Below, in pieces: positions 35,038 through 45,524 of a stretch of 64,000 bases of DNA; position 1 is the first letter of the stretch, and every line of letters starts with the position of its first letter. Under the pieces are notes generated by a model. That model saw only the letters and a program-made list of their open reading frames with translations. It ran no database searches and was not told the DNA's origin. This stretch comes from Proteus vulgaris (lineage in GTDB: Bacteria; Pseudomonadota; Gammaproteobacteria; Enterobacterales; Enterobacteriaceae), in the NCBI GenBank assembly GCA_901472505.1, contig LR590468.1:1-64000 (forward strand), given 5' to 3'. The position numbers and the translations under genes were made by a program.

Positions 35038-35069
35038 ATGAAGTGGTCGATAAAAGTTGACCACTTCAT
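35038..35069 (+). terminator. Hairpin after the ATPase gene
   Basis: ATGAAGTGGTC and GACCACTTCAT form a perfect 11-bp inverted repeat with a 10-base loop, 40 bases past the ATPase stop. The T-run is weak. It lies close to the island/prophage border, so a protein-binding or att role is also possible. Confidence 0.5.
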
Positions 35070-35188
35070 GAGGGGCTTTTAAAACCATAATAGGTCCGCT
35101 TTTGGCACAAAGCCGACCACCAACGAATATATCCTTTTTTAGCGATCTCTCGTACTCAACAACTAAACCAACCATCTAAACTCTTCTA

Positions 35189-35830
35189 TCACCCACCATA
35201 CTCCCTCACATCAATATAAAAATACTGCTTACCTAGTGAGGTTGTTGACATCTGTCCGGCTACTATCATGGAATGAGGGATAATACGATTACCTCGCCCA
35301 CAAAGAGTTACTCTAATCGTTTTTCCTCCCATCGAATCCATCATTCCAATATGCCCAATTGTTGTAATTAATACCGCACAAGGAAAACCGACATCCACGC
35401 CACTCCAATTATTTCCTGTAAGCACAAAGTTATTTCCCTCTAATAAATTAAGTGGTCTTTGACTTGAAGCGTGTGTAATAACACCTTTATGATAGATTTG
35501 AATTCCCCATTTTTGAGGATGAAGTGAAATATGATAAGAAGACTTCACAAATACATAAAGCTCATATTCTGCTGAATTACCTTGAATAGTATCAATTAAA
35601 TTCACACACCACGCATTGTTCTCATAAATTACTTCAGATAACCCACTTAATGATGGATTAGAGGAATTAAGAACTCGAATAAAAATAAATGGCACAGCAT
35701 TATTATTACCTTCGATAATTTTAATTAGTCCCGGCTTAGTTTTTATCTTTTTTAAAAATACAGCTGATTCATAAGGTGTTAATTCTTCGGTAATACCCTG
35801 ATTAAAAAATAATCCACCATATTTACTCAT
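35189..35830 (-). CDS. Prophage distal tail protein (DUF6453-like)
   Basis: A 213-residue protein encoded last in the prophage late operon. It starts MSKYGGLFFNQGITEELTPY and contains QKWGIQIYHKG, echoing the SWGIEIYEKG start of the next gene, so the two probably share a fold. Comparable proteins follow gpJ in many enterobacterial lambdoid prophages. Function is unknown, perhaps tail-tip or receptor-associated. Confidence 0.6.
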   Translation of the reverse strand: MSKYGGLFFNQGITEELTPYESAVFLKKIKTKPGLIKIIEGNNNAVPFIFIRVLNSSNPSLSGLSEVIYENNAWCVNLIDTIQGNSAEYELYVFVKSSYHISLHPQKWGIQIYHKGVITHASSQRPLNLLEGNNFVLTGNNWSGVDVGFPCAVLITTIGHIGMMDSMGGKTIRVTLCGRGNRIIPHSMIVAGQMSTTSLGKQYFYIDVREYGG

Positions 35831-36090
35831 TTAATTAGTACCATAATAATTCCATTAATCGATTGACTACCGCGTAGAGAATTCCACGAGATTTTATTAT
35901 TCTCAACTCTAACAGTGAAATAAGATCCTCGATTTCTAGCTACAATATAGGCGGCCAATGACCGCCCTTTAGGAATATTATTATAAGTTTTACTGCCATT
36001 TTGAGTGACCGCTATTTGGTCAAAAATAAACGAACGCCCTGTGATTTTTATTGGCTTTCCTTTTTCATATATCTCTATTCCCCACGACAT
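35827..36090 (-). CDS. Small distal tail protein (DUF6453-like)
   Basis: An 87-residue protein beginning SWGIEIYEKGKPIKITGRSFIF. Its stop overlaps the next start. It resembles the repeated beta unit in the 213-residue neighbour, so the pair may have arisen by splitting or duplication of one tail gene. Confidence 0.55.
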   Translation of the reverse strand: MSWGIEIYEKGKPIKITGRSFIFDQIAVTQNGSKTYNNIPKGRSLAAYIVARNRGSYFTVRVENNKISWNSLRGSQSINGIIMVLIK

Positions 36091-36326
36091 GAGAAATCCT
36101 CTACGGCATCAGGAGATACCCATCCTCCCAAGAATTTAAATCCTAATTGAGGTACAGCATGATAAAGAGCCCCTTTAATGGTTTCTCTCTTTTTATCAAA
36201 CTTCACCAATACAGGTTTTTGATAGTGAAAAGTTTTTATTTGGTAAACACCTTGGCAATCGGCTTTCTTATATCCAGATGTACACCCTGACAATAATAAT
36301 GCTGTAATTAAAACAATAAACTTCAT
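36075..36326 (-). CDS. Lipoprotein after gpJ, Cor-like candidate
   Basis: An 83-residue lipoprotein with signal peptide and lipobox (ALLLSGC, Cys15). The mature part has two further Cys (ADCQG and DFSCRG) and ends GGWVSPDAVEDFSC. Position directly downstream of gpJ, size, lipobox and the closing GWVS...C pattern match Cor lipoproteins of phi80/N15-type phages. Those block the FhuA receptor against superinfection. The homology is a recollection, not a search result. Confidence 0.55.
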   Translation of the reverse strand: MKFIVLITALLLSGCTSGYKKADCQGVYQIKTFHYQKPVLVKFDKKRETIKGALYHAVPQLGFKFLGGWVSPDAVEDFSCRGE

Positions 36327-36329
36327 ACG

Positions 36330-39300
36330 CTACCCTAAATAACCTATTTTTGCCGCTAACTGATTGTTTTCATCGTAAACATAAATAGTATTATTTGTGA
36401 TCACTAACCGCCCTTTTGTTCCTCCTGAGTTTATATCCAACCGTCCACGAAATACCGCATCATTTAATTCCACATTTCCTGTTGTGGCATCAATATTAAA
36501 TCCTTTCTTGCCAGCTGAATAATTAGTGGATGTGATTTTTTTACCTACCGATAATTTATCAATAGTTGCCTTGCTAAATAACGCATCATTGAAAAAAGCT
36601 TGTCCATTTTGGATCACAAAAGGCGTCACCACTTTACCGTTTAATGACGATATCACTGCAAAGTTTTGGGCATTAACCAGAAATTGACTATTTCCTTGTG
36701 CATTAAATCCTAAGCCAATGCCCGTAATGACTTTATTCCCTTTGCTATCCTGCTGGACTTTCATTGTCCATGATGCCGAAATTTTGCCATTTATGTCTGT
36801 GACCACTTTCGAAGTTTGCTCAATTTTGGCTGAACTTGTACCCACTTGGCTTTCTAACCGAGTCACTTGCTGGGCGGTCGAGGTCACCTTACCTGAAACC
36901 TCGGTCACTTTGGTTTCAAGTTGGTTTACCGCATTCGCCGTTGCATTGGCTTTCTGCTCGCTAGATTTAGGTATTTCATTCGCCACAAACCCTTTTGGTG
37001 CCACCGATTGTTTGTTATTGGTGTAAGTGCTGGTGATAACTTGATGGTTAACACTTTTATGCTTAGTAAGCTGATATTTTGCCCCTCCTCGCAAATAGAT
37101 ATATTCCACAGAACCATTCGTTAACTGAGCCGGCCCCATCACAGGAGATTGATTTGTCCATTTCCAATCAAAATTATCAATGATACGGTTTTCAGACTGA
37201 GTTCCCCATCCAGAACCACTGACTAGCCATTCCACAATTATGGCAAAGCCTTTGGTACTGTGCGTCGCATAGCTAGGTTTATTGTCTGAATATTGCCCTA
37301 AGGTTCTAAAAACCTTAAACGCGTAACGTCGAGAGGTCACTAAAGGCAAAATAACCGGATAATAGGTATTTTCATTGAGTTTAGATAAATCTAAATCCAC
37401 CACCACAGACTCCGTTAAATCGGCTTTCACTTTATCTAATTTGCTGGATAACGTTTGTACCTGAGAGGTTGCAGACGTCACTTTGCCATCAATATTAGAT
37501 ACTCGCGTACTTAACGCATTTACCGCACTACTATCAGCTTTCCCCTTAAGATTTGAATTGAGCGTTGAAATCTCTTGCGTTTGGGCTTGCTGTTTCGAGG
37601 TGAGGGTTTCTAGTGATTTATTAATCGCGGAAACATTCCCATTCATCCGTGTTTCCAATGACTGTCTGGCTTTGGCTTCCGCTTGGTCACCCGTAACTCG
37701 CGCTTGCTTCTCAGCGGAGATAAGTCCTGCGGTGACTTTCGATAAATCATTGCCGGTATAATCACCACGAAGTTGAGTGGCTAAGAATTGGCGTTGTTGT
37801 GCCTCCGCTTTATCAGCTTCAGCGCGAGCTTGTTGCTCTTGGTTAATTACCGCTCCTCGTGCAACTTGCTCCGCTAAAATCGCATCATGGTTTGCTTTCA
37901 CTTGCGTGTTTAACTCAACAACAGCTGATTGGTCAGCTTTGCTATTTATCTCACCCAATAGGTCTTGTGCGAGTTGATCTCGACTAATTTGACCCGCTAA
38001 TTCCTCAAGAATTAAATCCGTTTGAGAAGAGCAAGTCCCCGAAGCTTCCACAAAAGGTGATTTGCCATAGCTGTTGATTGTTCGAACATAAAAGTAATAC
38101 GTATGCCCTGCTTTTAAATTCTCTTGCGTCCAGAAATTCCCTTGGCCAACTTTGTTTGTTTTGGTGATCACTTCATTTTCAGAAAGATCAGCGAGCTTTT
38201 CCTCACTAAACCAAAATTCAAAGGTATAACCAAAGACAGCGCTATCGCCTTGTTTCGGTGCAATGGTCAGATTAAATAAGCCAGAGGTAACATCAATATG
38301 CTCTGGAGGCGGTGGTGCTTGAATGACAAAATCACTGATAGCGGGAGCAGACATCACGCCTGCCACGTTTGTAGCTCTGATTTCAACACGATAAGTCCCT
38401 CGTGCTAATCCGTTAATATCAACACGCTCACCCGGCACCTGAATAGACTGTATAACCTTGCCATTATGGAAAATATTGACCGTATTATAACGCACATCAG
38501 ACGCCACATTCTGCCAAGAAAGTGTACCTTGCACGATGTCACTGACAGCAAGTGGAACAAAGGTAAGATTAATGGGTGAAGCAACACCGCCAGTGGGTAA
38601 ACTCACAAACGGCGGACGTTCGAAAGGCTTGCCAATCACATCTTCATATAAATAGGCACCATCCTCTTCCAACGTTAAAGCCACACCCTCTAAAGCATGA
38701 AATGCCCATTCGGCAATACGAAATTCCAGCCCACTAATCCCCAAAGCCGGTAATTCTAAAAGCACAACTTCCCCCCGGACGATAAGCATAGCCGTCTAAG
38801 TTCATCGTGAGTTGAACCCGTCTTCCTGCTTTCTTTTTACGGAGATATTGGCGAGCTAATCGTTGGGCTTGATAAGGGCTGGTGACAAAACGATAGTCGA
38901 TATTCTCTCGAATTTCTAAGCCATCCTCTTTCACCCATTCGTCTACAATCACAGGCGTGAAATCCGTTTTTGTGTACAACTGTTCGGCATCAATAAACGT
39001 GCCATACACCGCATTGGTCGAGTCTTTTAATCCTGTTTCAGGGGTACATGTGACTGTGCCAATCAATTGTGATTCAGTGATGTTTTTTATTGCAGGCCCA
39101 TAATAAGCGCCGATTTGAATACCGTGTTTTCCTGCGGTGAATGTCGGTTCCGCGTTAATGCATTTGTGCATTGCTTCCAAGACACTGGATGGACTCTCAT
39201 TTAAGTCATAGGCACCATTAAGGGTATATCGCGACTCAAATCCACCTTCTGGTAGACTCACTTTTTCATCACATAAATCGGCCGCCTGTTTAAAGCTGTC

Positions 39301-40008
39301 AAAATCAATATCCGTATCAGGCACTTTTAAATAATGGCGATAATAATCCAAAATGACTAAAGCCCCATTATTACTCCATGCAGTTTGCCCAGTGCGAGGA
39401 TCAAACAGATGTTTTCCCCAGACTTCACATTTCACATTGGGTAACCCATAAGGGAATTTTTCTTGGTCAAACGTGAGTGTCACACGTAACCACGCCAGAC
39501 CTCGACCAATCATATCCTCTTTCCATGACGGGCAATTTTTAAGCATAAAGGGATCGACATCTTCCCTATCGTTATGTAATTCCCATGAGGCTTTATCACC
39601 AAAAGTCTCAATGAGATCATCCCCCAACCAGATCTTCCCAATTTTCTCTATGGGGTGTCCTGCTAACGCTAATGCCAGTGTGATTTTTTCATTTTCATCT
39701 TGTTCCCCTGCTTCTTCCTCTGCAAAGAAAAGCAAACCCGATATCACTGTTTTTCCGACGATCACGGTTTCAGGCGCAGACGATGAACGTAACATCTGTT
39801 TGCGTTCACCGGTATCTCGATAATTCATGGAAGGCAGTTTTGGCTTAAAGATAAGCGAACCTGCGACTTGAACCGCAACGCCTGCTGCCATCAGCGCCAT
39901 CCCCATCGCCGAGGTAACACCTCCGGTAAATAGCCCCGCAATCATTAAGCCAGCACCCACGACTTTTGAAATTAATCCACCACTCCCACCCATTATTCCA
40001 CTCTCCAC
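36330..40008 (-). CDS. Tail-tip / host-specificity protein J, one-base frameshift
   Basis: The lambda gpJ-type central tail-fibre protein recognises the host receptor. The N-terminal part (38734-40008) has the hydrophobic GGLISKVVGAGLMIAG start and typical gpJ segments (ALAGHPIEKIGKIWLGDDL, SPYQAQRLARQYLRKKKAGRRV). The C-terminal part holds fibronectin-like domains and long coiled coils (KADQSAVVELNTQVKANH...). A G7 run near 38770 separates them; one G less gives a single 1225-residue protein, close to the usual gpJ length. Confidence 0.88.
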
Positions 40009-40391
40009 GCTTTGATTGGGTTAATCTGCACCGGCTTCACACCTTGTGAGGTTACGCCCCAATAATGCCCCGCCCAAACCACGGCTAAACTGTCACCGTC
40101 CTCACCTTTAAACAGTACGAGGTCGCCACGCTGAACGCGCTCAATCTCAATGGATTTGAAATAGCGTGAAACGGCTTTCCCTAAGGAGCCAAATTTAGAC
40201 TTAATAAGATTGAAGGCTTCAGCTTTAGTTTTATAGTGATTGAGATAAGGCTTTATTGGCGAGAAACCGCATTGTGCGTCAATACATTCAGAGGCAAAAA
40301 TACAACAATCAAATTCACCCCATGAAAAAGGGCGACTCATGGCCGCCCTTATGGTTTCAGGTAATTTAAGTGTCCAGTTGGGTTGTTTCAT
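39993..40391 (-). CDS. DUF6950-type tail protein
   Basis: The 132-residue protein has RPFSWGEFDCCIFASECIDA and GDLVLF...LAVVWAGHYWGV, suggesting a papain-like NlpC/P60-related fold with Cys and His. In related prophages it lies between the minor tail genes and gpJ, where lambda has gpK/gpI. It overlaps the start of gpJ by 16 bases. Probably a tail-assembly factor. Confidence 0.65.
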   Translation of the reverse strand: MKQPNWTLKLPETIRAAMSRPFSWGEFDCCIFASECIDAQCGFSPIKPYLNHYKTKAEAFNLIKSKFGSLGKAVSRYFKSIEIERVQRGDLVLFKGEDGDSLAVVWAGHYWGVTSQGVKPVQINPIKAWRVE

Positions 40392-40448
40392 GTACTGACC
40401 TTAAATAGCAAAAAAACCACAAAAGTGGGTTTAACAAGAAAAATAAGA

Positions 40449-41031
40449 TTATTTATAAATAAATGCAGGTGCATCTTTCTTGCTGCCCCAATAAATCGCT
40501 CGTTCAGCCATTTGAGCAACATAACGAAAGATGCGATCACCTTGTCTTCGAGATGACCACGACTCATCGGTAAATCTATCGGGTAACCCGATTGACCATC
40601 GCTCGAATCGATTAGAAACATTAACACATACGGCATTTTTCTTCGCCAGACACCACATTAATCGATGTGATTTGTCCGACAAATAAGACTTCAGCAAGAA
40701 GCGGTTTTCCCTCTTCACCGATGGCGACCATCATCAACCGGACTTCGCGTCCTCGACTTTGCTCATTCATCACCATTCCCACCAGCGATTTATCAAAACC
40801 GGCTAATTTAAGCTGTAATTGTGGAGGACTGGTTGTCTTATTTTCTTTTAGCTGACTGATTTCGCCTAAACTTCCTACACCTAAATAAGTTTCCCCTGCA
40901 ATAATTAGTTGCCCAACACCGGTATGCGCACAGGTCACGCCTGATTTCAAATCGAGTCTGGCGGCTAAAACGATATAAGCCCCCTCATTAATCGCGTTGA
41001 CCATGGCGTCAGAAAATGGATGATATTGCAT
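40449..41031 (-). CDS. Minor tail protein, one-base frameshift
   Basis: ATG 41031 opens FSDAMVNAINEGAYIVLAARLDLKSG. One extra base near 40642 shifts the frame, after which KNAVCVNVSNRFERWSIGLPDRFTDESW continues to 40449. The restored length is 193 residues. Order (tape measure, 198-residue protein, this gene, DUF6950, gpJ) corresponds to lambda M-L-K in position but not in clear sequence. Assembly of the tail tip is the likely role. Confidence 0.6.
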
Positions 41032-41627
41032 TAGTACAACACCTCCTCAAAAGATAACGTGATATGGGTATACCCCAAGCGGCGATGCTGAAATTTCCCC
41101 TGTTCATTATCAACAAGCCGAAAAACTCCAAAAGGACGCTCAACCTCGAGCATTTCATTAACAGTAGGCGACGTTCTTAACATCGGCGAAATAAGAATAA
41201 TGGCACGACCTTGATTATCACTGACCACATCTGCCACCACCATTTTGAGTTCATTGCCCACAGTTAAGCGATCCCCTTGCTGTAACACGCGCATATTGCG
41301 CTTCCAGTCCTTTGTTTCTAACTGATTACCCAATTGGCTCGGTATTGCAATGCGAGGCGAACCATACCCATAACGCCCTTTTCTTATCCAACTGGCTATT
41401 TTGACTCGCCCCGACATCCCATCCAATGAAGCCACCAGCGCTTCTAACTGGCGAGATTTCTCTTCATTTAAATTATTGAATGTCAGCTCACAACGCCAAC
41501 GACTCCCCGGAAAGCGTACCGTTTGACTACTTCCATTAAATGGCGAGGTAAAGGTTTTGCTGTTACTCAATAATTGCCAGTTTTCCTGTGTGGGGATCAC
41601 CGCTTTTGGCCATTCAAGAATAGACAT
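41031..41627 (-). CDS. Minor tail protein of unknown family
   Basis: The 198-residue protein starts SILEWPKAVIPTQENWQLL and has SSQTVRFPGSRWRCELTF and RFGVFRLVD-like beta segments. It is adjacent to the tape-measure gene, with no gap. In comparable prophages the gene at this place is a distal-tail or baseplate-like component. No catalytic motif is seen. Confidence 0.6.
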   Translation of the reverse strand: MSILEWPKAVIPTQENWQLLSNSKTFTSPFNGSSQTVRFPGSRWRCELTFNNLNEEKSRQLEALVASLDGMSGRVKIASWIRKGRYGYGSPRIAIPSQLGNQLETKDWKRNMRVLQQGDRLTVGNELKMVVADVVSDNQGRAIILISPMLRTSPTVNEMLEVERPFGVFRLVDNEQGKFQHRRLGYTHITLSFEEVLY

Positions 41628-44600
41628 TTAAACTCCTAATGTTCTACGTGCTGCGCCATTACTTTGAAAGTCTTGTAACATCATCGCGTGAGCTTTCTGT
41701 GCACCAGCTTCTGTCCCTTGTTGTGCAGCTTCTTTCATTGCCTGCGCAAGTACAGCGTCACCATTTCCCGTCACCGTAATATGATTAACGACGGTCATTT
41801 GTACACCACCTGCACGGGCTAACGTCGGTTGCGGTGTAACGGGTATTCGCCCTGCGACCGCCCCCACAAAGCCCCCCGAAGCATAACCTTGCGCAGCATG
41901 CATTAAGCGATAGAGATTACCGACACCCAATTTAGCCGTCGCTTCTTTGGTAAAAACAAACTCACCACCATGCACAATCCCTTTAGGTTCGAATTTCCCG
42001 CCATGCCCCGTATAACCACCGTAAGCATGCCCTTTGCTCATCCATCCCATATCAAAGCCCATTGCCTGCCCGCCTGCTTCAATGGCTTTGAAAACCAGCA
42101 TTTTCATCACCATTCGAGTGATATCGGAGATCACCGCATTGGCAAAATCTTTAAAGCTTCCTTTCCCCGTTAAAGCAAAATCAGCTAATGCATCAGACAT
42201 ATTATTAAGGGCATTGGTGGTGACGTTTCTGACGTTTTCCATCACATCCATAGCCGACTCACTGAAATCCGATAAGCCTTGTTTTAATCCCACCATCGGA
42301 TCACCTTTCATGGCCTCTCGTTTCCTCAGCTCTTCCTCAATTTGCTGTTTGGTGAGTTCGACATTGCGTTGTAAATTCGCTAACTCTTTTTCGCCTAAAT
42401 CCACACTAGCTTGCTGATACAGCACATCAATCTGACGAAGGGCATTGAGCTTTTCTTGCTCTGCGCGCGATTTTCCTATCAAGGTGGTTTCAAATTGCAT
42501 CTGCTCAATTTCTTTACCGCGATCATAAGCAAATTGCGCAACCGAGTTAGCACGCGCTAAATCATCAATGGCTTTCGCTTTTTCTTTTATCGTCTCAATG
42601 GCGTTGGGATCGATTTTTAAGATGGCATCAAACTTGTCTTTATTCTGTTTGATATCAGCTAAGGCGGATGTGTATTCATTAAAGGAAGAGGTAGTGCCAT
42701 ACAGCTGAATACTTTGTCCATCTGCAATCAGTGAGGCTTGTTTTTCCTCTAATTCCGTTAAGATTTTGGTGTATTGCTTGGCATAATCAATGGTGGATTT
42801 GTGGCTGGGCTTATACGTCCGTTTGGCTTGCAGTGCCAGTTGTGCCTCAATTTCAGCTTGTAAGGCCTTATCGTAGCCTTGCATATCTGGCGTAATTTTG
42901 CGTGAGGCCAATACATCTTCTGCATTTAATTTCGCTAATGCCTTCCCTGTGGCTTGCGCTTTTGCCACTGAACGTTGCGATTTTTCAATCGATTCATCAA
43001 TCTGTTTAGCAATCGCCGTGGCGGCATTCACTTGGCTATTTGTCGCCTGAAGCGTGATATCAATGAGTGATTCATATTCAATGCCTAAACTCTTTAAACT
43101 CGCCTTAAGTGAATTGATAACGGCATCAACATTTTGTAACTCAGTGGCATAGCGTTTATATTCAGGAGCTTGATCGCCCACTTTTTCTTTGAGTGTCGCC
43201 AACATATTTTGCATATTGGCTCGCTGACGCTCTAAGTTATTAACTTGCTCTGCATATATTCCCATCGCAGCATCAAGCTCTTTTTGCTTTTCAGCTACTC
43301 GTTTAAGGTATAAATCCCCCACACCTTGTTCAGTAAACGCCTTTTCACTCTCAACGCTGTATTTTGATAGACCTTGTAAGGAAATAACCTGTTGTTTAAG
43401 TTCCTCAATTTTCTCCAATTGCGCGTTAATGCCCGATGAAACTTTGCTTAAATTCGCCACTAACGTGGCATTGCTCATTTTGTTTAACGCTTCTGTTGAT
43501 GTATCAAGGGAATGAGCAAATTCAATCGATTCGAGTTTGGCTTGTTTGACATTTTCGCTGTATTCATACAATCCCATGCCCAATGCCGCCACACCAGTCA
43601 ACACTAATCCAATAGGGCCACCCGCTAATCCCATAACACTGTTAAGTGCTCGCCCCGCCACCGTTGATTGACGCCGAGCGGTCGTTAATGCACGTTGAGC
43701 AACATTTTCGGCGGTTAATGCCTGTGTATAATTTAGCGAGGCTGTTCTTGCGAGTGATTTTGTGGCGATAAGGTTATCGAGTGCGATTTTTTCCGCGTTA
43801 GTGCCTCTAGCAACTTGATATTCCATTTTGGCTCTATTGAGCGCCGATGTAGCGGCTTCTTTATCCGCCCATGCCTTCCTCATGGCACTGGTTGCTGTCA
43901 CACTGTTTGCCTGCGCACTCTGTAATGTGGCTTTCGCCTCATTCAATGTTGCCTGATTTTTCAGATAAGTGGCTTTCGTCCATTGAGAGAGTTTTGCTAC
44001 CAATGCCGTGACGGCGATCCCTTCAACTACTTTAGCGACTAACGATAGATTATCGGCAAGAGTGGTCATCCCTGTGGTAAAAAGCTGAGTCGCCCCTGTA
44101 CCTTGATTCGCTTCACCGATAAATTTTGTCATCGCCGATTGAAGGTTAGTGAAACCTTGGCTAACCGTTGTCACGCTGGTAGCAAATTTTTTATCCACAC
44201 TGTCGGCTGCACGTTCTAAGGCTTGAATGACCTTCTCAATCGTCATTTCACCGTCTTGGGCTTTCTTCCTTAGTTCACCCACACTAACACCCATTCCGTC
44301 AGCGATGGCTTTCGCTAACGCAGGGGTTTGCTCCATCACTGAATTTAGCTCTTCCCCACGTAACTGACCCGAGGCTAATGCTTGACCAAATTGGGTTAAT
44401 GCCGCTTGGGCTGCGGTTGCACTCGCTCCTGAAATCGCCACGGCTTTTGAAACGGTTTCAGTGAGTTCAGCCACTTTTTGCTGACTTAAGCCTAAGCGAT
44501 CGGCATTATCTGCAAAACGTTGATAAACCTGTGCTGTGGCATCCAATGATTGATAGGTTTTTTGGGCAATATCATAGACCGCTTGTGTGGCTTTATTTAA

Positions 44601-44903
44601 CTCGACAGAACTTTCTGTCACCAGTTTTAAGCGGTTCTGTAATTCCGTCCAACTATCAGCATAATTAATGACTTGATGAATGGATAATGCACTTGCGGTA
44701 ACACTCGCAAAACGGGCAAAAAGCGCCGAAGATTTTGCGGTTTGCGATACCATTCGCTCTTGTTGTACGGTGATAGCTTGAAGACTGACGCGAATACTTT
44801 GCCCAAATTGTTCTGTTTGGCGCTGGCTACGGTTGATCGCATTGGTGAAATTTGCCGTATTCAGCGTCAAATCAATATTTAATCTACCTAATGCTCCCGC
44901 CAT
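41628..44903 (-). CDS. Tail tape-measure protein
   Basis: About 1091 residues from the ATG at 44903 (MAGALGRLNIDLTLNTANFT). It shows the tape-measure N-terminal domain (ALTQFGQALASGQLRGEELNSVMEQTPALAKAIADGMGV), hydrophobic segments near residue 430 (LAGGPIGLVLTGVAALGMGLY), long helical repeats and a C-terminal GGYTGHGGKFEPKGIVHGGEFVF motif. It sets the tail length and is ejected during infection. The frame is uninterrupted over 3.3 kb. Its first 150 bases recur in the relic at 13087-13247. Confidence 0.92.
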   Translation of the reverse strand: MAGALGRLNIDLTLNTANFTNAINRSQRQTEQFGQSIRVSLQAITVQQERMVSQTAKSSALFARFASVTASALSIHQVINYADSWTELQNRLKLVTESSVELNKATQAVYDIAQKTYQSLDATAQVYQRFADNADRLGLSQQKVAELTETVSKAVAISGASATAAQAALTQFGQALASGQLRGEELNSVMEQTPALAKAIADGMGVSVGELRKKAQDGEMTIEKVIQALERAADSVDKKFATSVTTVSQGFTNLQSAMTKFIGEANQGTGATQLFTTGMTTLADNLSLVAKVVEGIAVTALVAKLSQWTKATYLKNQATLNEAKATLQSAQANSVTATSAMRKAWADKEAATSALNRAKMEYQVARGTNAEKIALDNLIATKSLARTASLNYTQALTAENVAQRALTTARRQSTVAGRALNSVMGLAGGPIGLVLTGVAALGMGLYEYSENVKQAKLESIEFAHSLDTSTEALNKMSNATLVANLSKVSSGINAQLEKIEELKQQVISLQGLSKYSVESEKAFTEQGVGDLYLKRVAEKQKELDAAMGIYAEQVNNLERQRANMQNMLATLKEKVGDQAPEYKRYATELQNVDAVINSLKASLKSLGIEYESLIDITLQATNSQVNAATAIAKQIDESIEKSQRSVAKAQATGKALAKLNAEDVLASRKITPDMQGYDKALQAEIEAQLALQAKRTYKPSHKSTIDYAKQYTKILTELEEKQASLIADGQSIQLYGTTSSFNEYTSALADIKQNKDKFDAILKIDPNAIETIKEKAKAIDDLARANSVAQFAYDRGKEIEQMQFETTLIGKSRAEQEKLNALRQIDVLYQQASVDLGEKELANLQRNVELTKQQIEEELRKREAMKGDPMVGLKQGLSDFSESAMDVMENVRNVTTNALNNMSDALADFALTGKGSFKDFANAVISDITRMVMKMLVFKAIEAGGQAMGFDMGWMSKGHAYGGYTGHGGKFEPKGIVHGGEFVFTKEATAKLGVGNLYRLMHAAQGYASGGFVGAVAGRIPVTPQPTLARAGGVQMTVVNHITVTGNGDAVLAQAMKEAAQQGTEAGAQKAHAMMLQDFQSNGAARRTLGV

Positions 44904-45029
44904 AAATTCAATCCTTGGTATGAACACTACAAAAGCAAACTTTCACCCTGAATAAATGCAATATTCCTTGTTATTTGCTATTGATTTAATTATTGATAAA
45001 CTGAAATTTCGAATAATAGAGGGGGTTTT

Positions 45030-45221
45030 ATGAGACTTATTCTGGCGTTATTACTACCTTGGTTACAATTTTTCACGATTGGTCGCCCATTTGCTGGCAT
45101 CTTCTGCCTTATCCTACAAATCACCTTAATTGGCTGGATCCCTGCGGCTATCTGGTCGGTTTATGCCCTTTCTCAATACAATACGGATAAAAAAATTGAG
45201 AAAATGTCTCGCGGTGGTTAA
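45030..45221 (+). CDS. YqaE/Pmp3-like membrane protein (moron)
   Basis: A 63-residue, two-helix protein (PWLQFFTIGRPFAGIFCLILQ and IPAAIWSVYALSQY) of the UPF0057/Pmp3 class, which occurs in many bacteria and yeasts in membrane-potential or stress contexts. It has its own GAGGGGG ribosome site and terminator and lies on the opposite strand to all structural genes around it, so it should be expressed from the prophage without induction. The copy at 13374 shows it persisted in a related relic. Confidence 0.8.
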   Translation: MRLILALLLPWLQFFTIGRPFAGIFCLILQITLIGWIPAAIWSVYALSQYNTDKKIEKMSRGG

Positions 45222-45226
45222 CGATT

Positions 45227-45250
45227 AAGCCCCACGGATGTGGGGCTATC
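45227..45250 (+). terminator. Terminator of the yqaE-like moron
   Basis: AGCCCCAC, loop GGAT and GTGGGGCT form a perfect stem directly after the gene, in the gap before the convergent tail gene. The following sequence is not T-rich, so efficiency is uncertain. Confidence 0.65.
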
Positions 45251-45524
45251 GATTAGCTAATACACTCTCAGTGACGTTATCCCACACTTCTTCTTCCGTA
45301 ATTTTCTTCTTCCACATCGGCATAAAATCCATCAATTCAGGCGGAGACGTTTTCGGATCACGATTTATCATCGCGAGAAGATGCGCCACTTGTGCCATCC
45401 GATAATCCTCTCGCCATAAACCAAAGGGCTGTTTGCGATAAAAAGCCTCATATTCACACAAGTGGCTTTCAGGCATTTGCTCGATTTCTGCGAGCGTTTT
45501 TCCCAATGCCAGCGACAATATCAA
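45246..45524 (-). CDS. Tail chaperone T-part (read through by -1 frameshift)
   Basis: A 92-codon frame (ALGKTLAEIEQMPESHLCEYEAFYRKQPFGLWREDYRMAQ), similar to DUF4035-type proteins, equivalent to lambda T. It has no ribosome site of its own and overlaps the end of the G-like gene. A slippery heptamer 24 bases upstream of the G stop lets ribosomes shift by -1 into this frame and make a G-T fusion. The fusion product chaperones the tape-measure protein during tail assembly. Confidence 0.75.
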   Translation of the reverse strand: MILSLALGKTLAEIEQMPESHLCEYEAFYRKQPFGLWREDYRMAQVAHLLAMINRDPKTSPPELMDFMPMWKKKITEEEVWDNVTESVLANR

